DNA of 64,000 bases from Hanleya hanleyi (Eukaryota > Mollusca > Polyplacophora > Lepidopleurida > Hanleyidae), in the NCBI GenBank assembly GCA_036873755.1, contig JAVTVY010019528.1, positions 1-64,000 of the forward strand, written 5' to 3'. The stretch's first letter is position 1. The number at the start of each line of letters is the position of its first letter. This document shows, piece by piece, positions 40,583-47,799 of this stretch. Position numbers and translations under genes: made by a program. The notes beneath the pieces were generated by a model. It saw only the letters and a program-made list of their open reading frames with translations. It was not told the DNA's origin and made no database searches.

Positions 40583-40621
40583 AGTTCTCTTTCGGAAAAG
40601 ATAATTGCCCTGAAAAGGACA
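40583..40621 (-). terminator. Histone-type 3' end signal after the minus-strand RING gene
   Basis: On the minus strand TGTCCTTTTCAGGGCA (40,621-40,606) forms a 6-bp stem with one G-T pair and a TTTC loop, 23 bases after the stop codon. CTTTTCCGAAAGAGAAC follows eight bases later, a good match to a U7-snRNA target. Confidence 0.7.
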
Positions 40622-40643
40622 TTTTTTTTGGATATGTAATAAA

Positions 40644-41420
40644 TTACATCGTTGAGGGAATCTGTAGTCGGTGTCTTCTATCAGCGCAGACGGTACAGGT
40701 CAAAGGTAATAATTCACACGGTTGGGGTCGATTGGCTTCTGCACAGGTAGGTATTTGTGCCCGACGATGGATGCAGACTTGACACAATGCTTGGTGACCA
40801 CAAGGGGCTATGGCAAACTTCGCAAACTGGTTACTACATTCCACGCAGGGTAGATATAATTGGCTTTGTCGTTCTGTGTTACAGCCCAATGTTGAAGTGG
40901 AGATGGCCCAAACATAATACACCTCGTCGTGGATTTTTGGGGGGCTTATTTTCCTCTCTCTCTTGGACCTTGTATCTGTTCTGTCTTGCCTCTCGCGTTG
41001 TCTATTCATCCGGACATCTTTTCTTTTTTTCTGTACGCTCTTCTTCTTGGTGAAATGTTCTGTGTTCTTTGCCTTGACATCTGGTCTTTCTTCTTCTGTA
41101 GCCTGGGTTGCATGGCTTCCCTCTTTTTCGGGGGTTCCCTCTTGTGCCGTTTCGTCTTTTTCTTTAGCTGGGGGTGATTTCAACATCTTTTCTAACTCGG
41201 AGTGTATCTCGTCAAAACAGGGGTAGACGTCTGGGGAAACATCCGGTATGGCTGTAGTTGAGGCAGGCTGGTTCCCAGGTGGAGGAAATAATTCTGCCAT
41301 GATATCAGTTATCCAGGGTTGATCATCTACCAAACTTATGATATTCCCGTAGAGTTGATTTTCATCATGGGTGAAGAAGTCGGGTGTATCCTTGATTTCA
41401 GTCAGCGGTAGTGACTCCAT
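40644..41420 (-). CDS. RING-finger protein (258 aa), probable E3 ubiquitin ligase
   Basis: The N-terminal half is acidic. A highly charged Lys/Arg-rich middle (about 115-160) is probably a nuclear signal. The C-terminal RING-type finger has C192-C195, C207-H209, C213-C216 and C242-C245, with the compact 'APCGHQALCQVC' core common in large DNA viruses. Host or viral target proteins are unknown. A TATA box (ACTATAAATAG, 41,447-41,457) is about 30 bases upstream and identical in core to that of the divergent RING gene at 42,148. A histone-type 3' signal follows the stop. It faces the acidic gene convergently. Confidence 0.75.
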   Translation of the reverse strand: MESLPLTEIKDTPDFFTHDENQLYGNIISLVDDQPWITDIMAELFPPPGNQPASTTAIPDVSPDVYPCFDEIHSELEKMLKSPPAKEKDETAQEGTPEKEGSHATQATEEERPDVKAKNTEHFTKKKSVQKKRKDVRMNRQRERQDRTDTRSKRERKISPPKIHDEVYYVWAISTSTLGCNTERQSQLYLPCVECSNQFAKFAIAPCGHQALCQVCIHRRAQIPTCAEANRPQPCELLPLTCTVCADRRHRLQIPSTM

Positions 41421-41446
41421 GACTGGGTACTTGTGAATAATTAAAA

Positions 41447-41457
41447 AAATACTGGGC
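41447..41457 (-). promoter_or_regulatory. TATA box of the minus-strand RING gene
   Basis: ACTATAAATAG on the minus strand. The same eleven bases occur on the plus strand before the other RING gene (42,102-42,112). Confidence 0.7.
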
Positions 41458-41469
41458 TATTTATAGTCT

Positions 41470-41880
41470 AAGACGCGGACCGTAGCGAGCGCACTCTAGC
41501 TGTGTGATATATTTTTTACGACGTTGACAATATTTGTGTTTCTTTTCCATTTTAAAAACGGATGTCATTTTACAATAACTGTCAGCGCACCTATAATTTT
41601 ATTGCAAGTTGCACTCAGGCAATTCAATGTATTGTATTTAAAAATTTTAACAGTCTAACGCTACACACTACGGTTATTTTATTAATTTTTATTGATTTTA
41701 AACCCATAAAATTCGTGTACGGTAGTATAAAACACCAGGTACATTGGAAATAAATTGATTTTCCTGACTAAAAAAACGTGTAGACTCTGGGTGACAGTCG
41801 TATAATAGTTCCCATGAAAATTGTTACGGGTTTTATCGAAAAATAATAGGAAATTTTAATGCTGGGACAAGGGTAACACA
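41470..41880. other. AT-rich spacer between divergent RING genes
   Basis: No gene is supported. The 63-codon frame at 41,562-41,753 is AT-driven and lacks a promoter. The region joins the two opposing promoters. Confidence 0.4.
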
Positions 41881-42100
41881 GCACAGTGGGCTAGCCTAGC
41901 TTGCACTGACTGACACCGGTGAGTGGGGGTGGGTTCAAAATGGCGGCCTGTGGATAGCCGTCATGTTGTACTCACCTCCCAATCACTATACAGTGGGCCA
42001 GCCTATCTTGCACTGACTGACGCCGGTGAGTGGGGGTGGGTTCAAAATGGAGGCCTGTGGATGGCCGTCATTTTGTACTCACCTCCCCTACCATCCACTA
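41881..42100 (+). promoter_or_regulatory. Duplicated roughly 110-bp enhancer-like repeat with YY1-like sites
   Basis: Two tandem units (about 41,881-41,989 and 41,990-42,100) share CTTGCACTGACTGAC, GTGAGTGGGGGTGGGTTCAA and AATGG(C/A)GGCCTGTGGAT, then a CCGTCATTTTG-type site in reverse. The GTGAGTGGGGGTGGGTTCAA module is identical to that in the terminal repeats, so terminal enhancer sequence has been copied between the two divergent RING genes. Confidence 0.75.
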
Positions 42101-42101
42101 G

Positions 42102-42112
42102 ACTATAAATAG
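42102..42112 (+). promoter_or_regulatory. TATA box of the plus-strand RING gene
   Basis: ACTATAAATAG about 36 bases before the ATG at 42,148. Confidence 0.7.
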
Positions 42113-42147
42113 CGTATATTTTTGACATTTATTCACCAATACAAATC

Positions 42148-42972
42148 ATGAGTTTTAGAAGACGACGTCCTCTGTTTACATACCATCCGACTCGAGACCC
42201 GAGAAATGCTGCTGCTAGAGAAAGAGAGACGGTTAGCCATGAAGAAGATGGAGGAGGATTGACGATGATCACAAGTTTTCAGCGGGTAATTGAAGACGAA
42301 GCCACGTTAATCAGCAGTACCGAAGAACTTGCAGAACAACTCCGGGGAGATGTGAGAGCAGAAGAGAGTAGACGGATACGAAGGCTGAGTGAACAACAGG
42401 ACCAAGAAATAAACAGAATGGAAGAAGACGACAGTGATGTCACGGAGGGTGGGGGACAAGACGACGGCGAGCTGCCCTGGCTAAATACTAGTAGACCTCC
42501 AACAACAACCACGATGACGTCGCCTGTGGACACTCAAAGTATAAGGGCTGAAGACCATACAGCCAGACTTCCAACCATTGCCGAAACTCCAACGATTTCA
42601 GCTGCAGAAACACCACAACCCTGTCGCCACGAAGTAGAGATAAGCCGGCTGAATGAACAGATTATCGCCATGCGGGGAGGGATGGTTGGAATGGAGACGA
42701 CAATGAATGGAATGGAGACGGAAATTGCCATACTGAAGAAAGAACGCCATCTAGAAGAGAAGAAAACACGATGCAGTATCTGTACTGACGAGGAAAGCTG
42801 GTACGCCGTGTTACCCTGTGGACATCTTTGCCTGTGTAAGGATTGCTGGGTGACACTGTCGTGTGAAGGTGCTATGTGTCGATGCGTTGATGCCGGAGAG
42901 TCCCATCTAAAAATAAAGTGCCCCATATGCAGGAAACATGTGGGAGGGGTGAAGCGAATATACCGTGCATAA
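42148..42972 (+). CDS. Coiled-coil RING-finger protein (274 aa), probable E3 ubiquitin ligase
   Basis: A basic N-terminus (FRRRRP) is followed by helical acidic segments (45-95), a Thr/Pro linker and a coiled coil (about 160-206). The C-terminal C3HC4 RING has C209-C212, C224-H226, C230-C233 and C258-C261 with the core 'VLPCGHLCLCKDC'. The RING resembles those of inhibitor-of-apoptosis proteins, but no BIR domain is present. It may modify host defence or cell-cycle proteins; the target is unknown. The promoter has duplicated YY1-like sites and a TATA box. The 3' end carries the best histone-type signal of the element, 22 bases after the stop. Confidence 0.78.
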   Translation: MSFRRRRPLFTYHPTRDPRNAAARERETVSHEEDGGGLTMITSFQRVIEDEATLISSTEELAEQLRGDVRAEESRRIRRLSEQQDQEINRMEEDDSDVTEGGGQDDGELPWLNTSRPPTTTTMTSPVDTQSIRAEDHTARLPTIAETPTISAAETPQPCRHEVEISRLNEQIIAMRGGMVGMETTMNGMETEIAILKKERHLEEKKTRCSICTDEESWYAVLPCGHLCLCKDCWVTLSCEGAMCRCVDAGESHLKIKCPICRKHVGGVKRIYRA

Positions 42973-42993
42973 GTGTCGTATCACACTATCAAA

Positions 42994-43034
42994 GGCCCTT
43001 TTCAGGGCCAACCCATCTTTCCGAAAGAGAAAAC
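42994..43034 (+). terminator. Canonical histone-mRNA 3' stem-loop and U7-type element
   Basis: GGCCCTTTTCAGGGCC (42,994-43,009) is a perfect 6-bp stem with a TTTC loop. It is flanked by CAAA on the left and AACCCA on the right, as in metazoan histone mRNAs. CTTTCCGAAAGAGAAAAC follows at 43,017-43,034, the purine-rich downstream element expected to pair with U7 snRNA. Confidence 0.8.
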
Positions 43035-43105
43035 TTCTTTCATAAGCACACCAAAATAACACCAGCTCCTTTTTCCCCAAAAAAAATCTTCACACACAAG
43101 GTGAA

Positions 43106-43440
43106 CATTTTTTTATTTTTGAGGTAGTGGGTCGAGTGAGGTATCAAATTGAAGCTGACGTGAAATGCTTCACATTGATACCTCACTCGACCCCATTGGA
43201 CCACTAGGGGCTCCCCTAACTCCAAAAAGGCTATTTTGAAGATCGATATCAACACCTTGTGTATGAAGATTTTTTTATTTTGGAGGTAGTGGGTCGAGTG
43301 AGGTATCAAATTGAAGCTGACGTGAAATGCTTCACATTGATACCTCACTCGACCCCATTGGACCACTAGGGGCGCCTCTAACCCCAAAAAGGGTATTTTG
43401 AAGATTGAAGATTGATATCAAAAATATCAAGATATCAAAA
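43106..43440. repeat. Two tandem units with a 19-bp-stem palindrome
   Basis: Units at about 43,106-43,250 and 43,270-43,430 each contain GGGTCGAGTGAGGTATCAA, a short spacer, and its reverse complement TTGATACCTCACTCGACCC. A CCATTGGACCACTAGGGGC boundary follows. They lie between convergent genes and would form large hairpins in RNA or ssDNA. Single half-units continue at 43,480 and 43,640. Confidence 0.75.
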
Positions 43441-43800
43441 TAGCCTTTTTGGGGTTAGAGGCGTCCCTAATGGTCCAATCGGGTCGAGTGAGGTATCAAA
43501 TTGAAGGTGACGTGAAGGAGCATCTGATAGACTGGGTGTGGGCTTGAATTAGGGTGATTCTGCGCATGCGCGAAGGCCGAAGGCTATGAAAATAGCCTTT
43601 TTTGGAGCTAGGAGAGCCCCTAGTGGCCCGATGGAGCCGAGTGAGGTATCAATGTGAAGGTGAGATGAAGGGACATCTGATGGACTGGTGTGGGTTGAAC
43701 TATCAGCATTCTGCGCATGCGCAAGAATGGAAATAGACGTTTTTTGGAGCTATTTGACTATTAAAAAAAGGAAAAAAGAATGAACACTAAGCATTTTCTA
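43441..43800. other. Diverged half-units with two NRF1-like palindromes
   Basis: Contains GGGTCGAGTGAGGTATCAA (43,483) and a diverged AGCCGAGTGAGGTATCAA (43,636), each followed about 90 bases later by CTGCGCATGCGC (near 43,560 and 43,710). No coding signal. A minus-strand AATAAA (TTTATT near 43,808) would end the gene to the right. Confidence 0.5.
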
Positions 43801-43974
43801 CTATTTTTTATTAACACAGAATGAACGTATTCACAAGGGTATTGAATTTAATACAATTATATCTGAGTATTGAATTTTTTAATACAATTAACAGTGAAAA
43901 AAAACTCTGAATTTTAATACAATTATACGCTCTCCAGATCAATAAATGTGTATGGTAAATGTTTTTCCTCGTTC

Positions 43975-45141
43975 TCAATAGTTCGTCAACAAGACTTGTT
44001 TGAATTCATCATCAGCTTTCTGTCCTTGGTGCACATAGATGTACGTCACAATCTCTTCACGTGGGATTTTGGAAGGACAAGCCGCTACCACTGCCATGGC
44101 AATTTGCGACTCGGTCACAGCCTGTAGTGCTTCAGTGAGGCTCGCGTATGAGGCTACCAGAGTGTTCATGTGAGGTCTGATGAGCTGCAGGACTGTGTCA
44201 ATGTACTTCTCATATATATAGTTCGACACCTGGTAGGCCAGAGTTTGACGAATTGTACTGGCAAGACTCTGCAACTTCCGCCAGGCCGTTAATTTCAAAG
44301 TGACACCTTGAGGACAAGCAACAAGCTCTAGCGTATCTAACCGCTTTCGCCATTTTCGAATATGCACCAGGAGCTGGTCATTGAAATAAGCACAACTCAC
44401 AAAGATGTCGTCACCCACATGAAATTTCGTTTCGTCATTCCCCTGGTCACGAATAACCGCATCGATGGCGTAATGAAGGGTCTCCAGTTTTTGCCAGGTG
44501 TCCAAGTTCATGGCAATATGCTTACCAGGTCTGTCGTTAAAGCCCGCTGCATTAAAATGCACTTCTTCGTCTTTTACACTGACCGTTAAATAGGGTGAGA
44601 GCTCCCAAATGTCGGTGTGAGCTGCCTGGTGAGCCTCTTCGATCAGATTGTTGATCTCCTGGACAGACAGAGGAAGTTCTTGTTTCACAGGCACTTGCTG
44701 GGGTACTACTACTGGCTCAGGTATTACTAACGGTGTTAGACGGGGGCGTTTGGGACGTCCAGCACGTTTAGCACTCTCTGAGCTTGTACGTTTGCTCGCT
44801 GTACGCTCTTCGGTAGTGTCCACCACTAACATATCCTCATCTTGTATAACGTCGTCGTCGGCTTCAAATAGATCTGCTAGTTCGCCATTTCCCGTGATCT
44901 TCAACGCCGCCACGAAGGATAGACATCCATAGTAGGTAAAGTGCGGTACATCATCGATGAGAGCTTTGTTTCGTGCTGAAAAGGTTTTCTCCGCCATGAT
45001 TTCTTCGACACGCTCTTCCAGGAGTATGTTTTCCTCCGCCATAAGGAAATCACATATGTCACCCACACGCTCCATCTCATCAATCAGACGAACACGGTAC
45101 TTTGCAAGCATCGCTAAAAATAATGATGATGATGACGCCAT
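43975..45141 (-). CDS. AT-hook/PC4-like nuclear protein (388 aa)
   Basis: The open frame reaches 45,228, but that start is GTG. The first ATG is 45,141 in a good context (G at -3, G at +4). The N-terminal part is helical and acidic. Near residues 124-134 a basic AKRAGRPKRPRL segment looks like an AT-hook or nuclear signal. Residues about 183-298 form a PC4-like unit: the C-terminal half 'KFHVGDDIFVSCAYFNDQLLVHIRKW...PQGVTLKLTAWRKLQSLASTI' follows the PC4/p15 pattern closely (IG..yVs...F...l..IR.w...kGi.Lt..qW..L). It is the right-terminal gene, driven from the inverted-repeat promoter like polB, and is probably expressed together with polB in replication. It ends in an ordinary AATAAA. Confidence 0.7.
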   Translation of the reverse strand: MASSSSLFLAMLAKYRVRLIDEMERVGDICDFLMAEENILLEERVEEIMAEKTFSARNKALIDDVPHFTYYGCLSFVAALKITGNGELADLFEADDDVIQDEDMLVVDTTEERTASKRTSSESAKRAGRPKRPRLTPLVIPEPVVVPQQVPVKQELPLSVQEINNLIEEAHQAAHTDIWELSPYLTVSVKDEEVHFNAAGFNDRPGKHIAMNLDTWQKLETLHYAIDAVIRDQGNDETKFHVGDDIFVSCAYFNDQLLVHIRKWRKRLDTLELVACPQGVTLKLTAWRKLQSLASTIRQTLAYQVSNYIYEKYIDTVLQLIRPHMNTLVASYASLTEALQAVTESQIAMAVVAACPSKIPREEIVTYIYVHQGQKADDEFKQVLLTNY

Positions 45142-45269
45142 GACTATGGGCTGGTGAAAAACTATTACGGAGTAATAGTCTAGTGAATTGGCACTGGTAA
45201 AATCGAAAAAAGTAAATGGAGTGTCCACAGCTGATACAAGTAGGCAAACTGGTTGGATGACTGACTAGA

Positions 45270-45991
45270 GGTGAAGCAAGCAGGCAGGCAGGCAGGCAGG
45301 CAGACAGGTAAGTCACAGTGCTACGCAAAAGTAGTGCAATGAATACACCCTTTCCCTAAAAATCGACTGCTTTTATACGTTTTTTTCACGTGGGTTCAAA
45401 ATGGTGGATACTCACCTCCCACGCCCTTAAAACCAAGCCGCCATCTTGAACCCACACCCACTCCACGTCAATTGATGAGTGGGGGTGGGTTCAAAATGGC
45501 GGATACTCACCTCCCATACCCGTAAAACCAAGCCGCCATTTTGAACCCACCCCCACTCACACCAGTGCACTGACTCATGTGAGTGGGGTGGGTTCAAAAT
45601 GGCGGCACCTTATTTTCCCCAGACAACTTAAAGTCCGCCATTTTGAACCCACCCCCACTCACACCAGTGCACTGACACCGGTGAGTGGGGGTGGGTTCAA
45701 AATGGCGGCACCTTATTTTACACACACAACACCACAAGCCGCCATTTTGAACCCACCCCCACTCACCCAGGTCAATCAGTGCACTGGGTGAGTGGGGGTG
45801 GGTTCAAAATGGCGGACTTTAAGTTGTCGGGGGAAAATAAAGTGCCGCCATTTTGAACCCACCCCCACTCACATATCAATCATAGGCCACGCCCCCTCAT
45901 CACGCATGCGCACAGACACACTTCTCACACAACAACAACTTCTGCGCATGCGCAGTGAGGCGCTATTTACCTGAAAGACGCCTTGTATACT
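45270..45991 (-). repeat. Right terminal inverted repeat of the Polinton
   Basis: Mirror of 25,927-26,510 but longer. It carries about ten alternating CAAAATGGCGG / CCGCCATTTTG sites, a perfect TCTGCGCATGCGCAG palindrome, a second GCATGCGCA site, a TATA box and the CAGG-repeat leader (45,282-45,303). The length difference from the left arm comes mainly from extra YY1-like units. Confidence 0.9.
45370..45377 (-). promoter_or_regulatory. TATA box for the right-terminal gene
   Basis: TATAAAAG on the minus strand within the right terminal repeat, the mirror image of the polB promoter. The following AGGGAAAGGGTGTA leader motif is also shared by both ends. Confidence 0.65.
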
Positions 45992-45993
45992 AC

Positions 45994-46500
45994 TCATGTG
46001 GCTCTGTCAGTATGTCGGCACCTCTTCCCACTTCCCTTATATGTGTTGTAATTTTTACCTGTATATGGCGAGATTCTGCTGGTGGACGTTTCGTCCCCGA
46101 GCTCCGCCCCCTGTACAGACTTTTTGGTCTGTGATATATGTTGGCATTGTGGGAAGTTGATGCTGGGTCGTCATCGGGACTTACAGACTAGTCTTTTGTG
46201 TTAAATGCCGTCATTTTCATCTGACGACGATACAGCTCACCAATCCCCAGTGTTCGAGTTGTCACAGCTACCCAATTACCAATATACGAGTTGTCAGAGC
46301 ATTTCCATCATAGCTATCTAGATTTGTATCTAATACCGCTTATGCCGGTGCTAGGGGTCGTGTGGTCATGTCATCCAAGTTGCCACATGAACAGGTACAA
46401 TAAAAGCGCAACTGAGATACAACACATATCACGAATCGTTAGTTTCTTGGTATGTGCTTTAAAATAGGTTAACCGGAAGACTATACTGTGAAGTCCTGTG
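45994..46500 (+). repeat. Retroelement-tail repeat (copy 2)
   Basis: A single unit equal to the tandem units at 12,034-13,060. It begins at the Polinton target duplication TCATGT. Confidence 0.7.
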
Positions 46501-46852
46501 GCTCTGTCAGTATGTCGGCACCTCTTCCCACTTCCCTTATGTGTTGTAATCAACGCGTTTCGACCGGTCACCCATACAATCTGGACACGTAATTCGAAAC
46601 TGTGGCGTTCACAGTGTTCTGGATGGTTGGGTAACCGCGGTTGATGGTGCTGGGTCTCTCTCGGCAGGTGGGGCGGAGTTGACTTCTTGGAGGGAGGTTA
46701 TGGTGTCCCATGTCCGGGACAACTACAGTGACCGTTGTGGTAGATACTGCCCCTCCAGCTCATATTCGTGAGTTTTCTTTGCCAGGCTACTGCTTCAATG
46801 GTTGCCATCCACCCAACCCGGTTAAATGGTGCATTTCAAATCATTCTGGAGA

Positions 46853-46964
46853 GGTACGGCGCATCACGTTGAGCACACCGGTTCTCGTCAGATCACCGAA
46901 GTTAAGGAACGTTGAACCTGGTCAATACTTGGATGGGTGACTGAGTGCTGTTCTGGCTCGGCAC
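46853..46964 (+). pseudogene. 5S rRNA-derived sequence (copy 2)
   Basis: Duplicate of 13,397-13,507, with the same internal deletion after GGATGGGTGAC. Promoter boxes remain, but the mature 5S fold is not possible. Confidence 0.8.
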
Positions 46965-46969
46965 CATCG

Positions 46970-47710
46970 TGATATGACTACAAAATAGTTGAAGAACTCG
47001 AGGCCTTTTAGATAGGTTAAAGATGTGATTTGAATTTCAGCAAAGTGTAATAAACTTGGGCTTTCGTGACAGGGTCAACAAGAGCGGGGTAGTAATGATT
47101 ACTTCTCTGGTCTGAGGTTGGGTTTTAGAAGTGTACAGACGATGACATATGATGTTTGGTACAGGTTTAATATGGCTGATAAAAGAGAACATTTAGGTAA
47201 AGCTCGTTTTCCTTTACGAGACACAAGTTCCAATCACAGGTTTCATGCATGAACGAGAAGAGCATCCATAAAGATTTGTACACCTTCCACATCGAAATAA
47301 TTCGTATGCATACAGTGAGTGAAGGAGAAACACCTTTGGAGCACAGTCAACGATAACATTTGAAAGAAAAAGCGGCCAAATAGCCTGGAAAATGTACACT
47401 GTTTCATGCTCTTCCCTGTAAGCTGAATTTTCCTGAAATTCTAGCAATTGAAGTCTTATAACCCGAATGGGAGAAAGTTCTTGGCTGGTTGAGCTCCCGT
47501 CAATTCTTTTTTCTTTATTCGGGATTGTTTCAAGGGCCCTTCCTTGTCTCCGAGTTTCCTCTAATATCACATCTCCCTCTTTCAAAGGCCGTTCTCTCAG
47601 GCTGCTGTCTAATCGTCAAACTGTTTTGCAGTTCATCATCTATATCCAATTATTACTAGGACGACACTTTCGTGGTCAAGCACAACTAATTGTGCTGGCT
47701 GAGCCAGTCC
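46970..47710. other. Anonymous duplicated DNA
   Basis: Counterpart of 13,510-14,250. Only short frames of unknown meaning. Confidence 0.4.
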
Positions 47711-47713
47711 ATT

Positions 47714-47797
47714 GCGAGGGTCGAACCCGTGCCCTCAGAGTTTGGCACCAAATCACCGGAAAATACAAGCTCTCTATACCACTAGCCCACCTCAGCC
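47714..47797 (-). repeat. tRNA-derived SINE head (copy 2)
   Basis: Duplicate of 14,255-14,341 with one inserted base in the A-box region (CTATACCACTAG), which weakens the internal promoter further. Confidence 0.65.
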
Positions 47798-47799
47798 TT

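Larger units (their letters stand above)
25923..45993. mobile_element. Complete Polinton/Maverick (adintovirus-like) element
   Basis: About 20 kb, bounded by long terminal inverted repeats beginning AGTATACAAG (left 25,927; right, inverted, ending 45,991). The flanks are TCATGC on the left and TCATGT on the right, a 6-bp target duplication with one mismatch. The uninterrupted target TCATGT is at 12,537-12,542 in the sister duplication. It encodes all hallmark Polinton genes: protein-primed PolB, chromodomain integrase, packaging ATPase, adenain-like protease, double-jelly-roll capsid and penton. None shows a stop or frameshift. It is an integrated virus-like transposon; whether it still moves or forms particles cannot be read from sequence. 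Confidence 0.95.

Noticed and set aside
41562..41753. 63-codon plus-strand frame between the RING genes
   Set aside because: Translation of AT-rich spacer without promoter or recognisable motif.
45142..45228. Longer N-terminus for the AT-hook/PC4-like protein
   Set aside because: The upstream start is GTG; the first ATG in frame is 45,141 with a good context.
25923..45993. Free adintovirus or virophage contig rather than an integrated element
   Set aside because: Both sides join host repeats with a target duplication and a matching empty site; the gene set (chromodomain integrase, pPolB) is that of Polintons.
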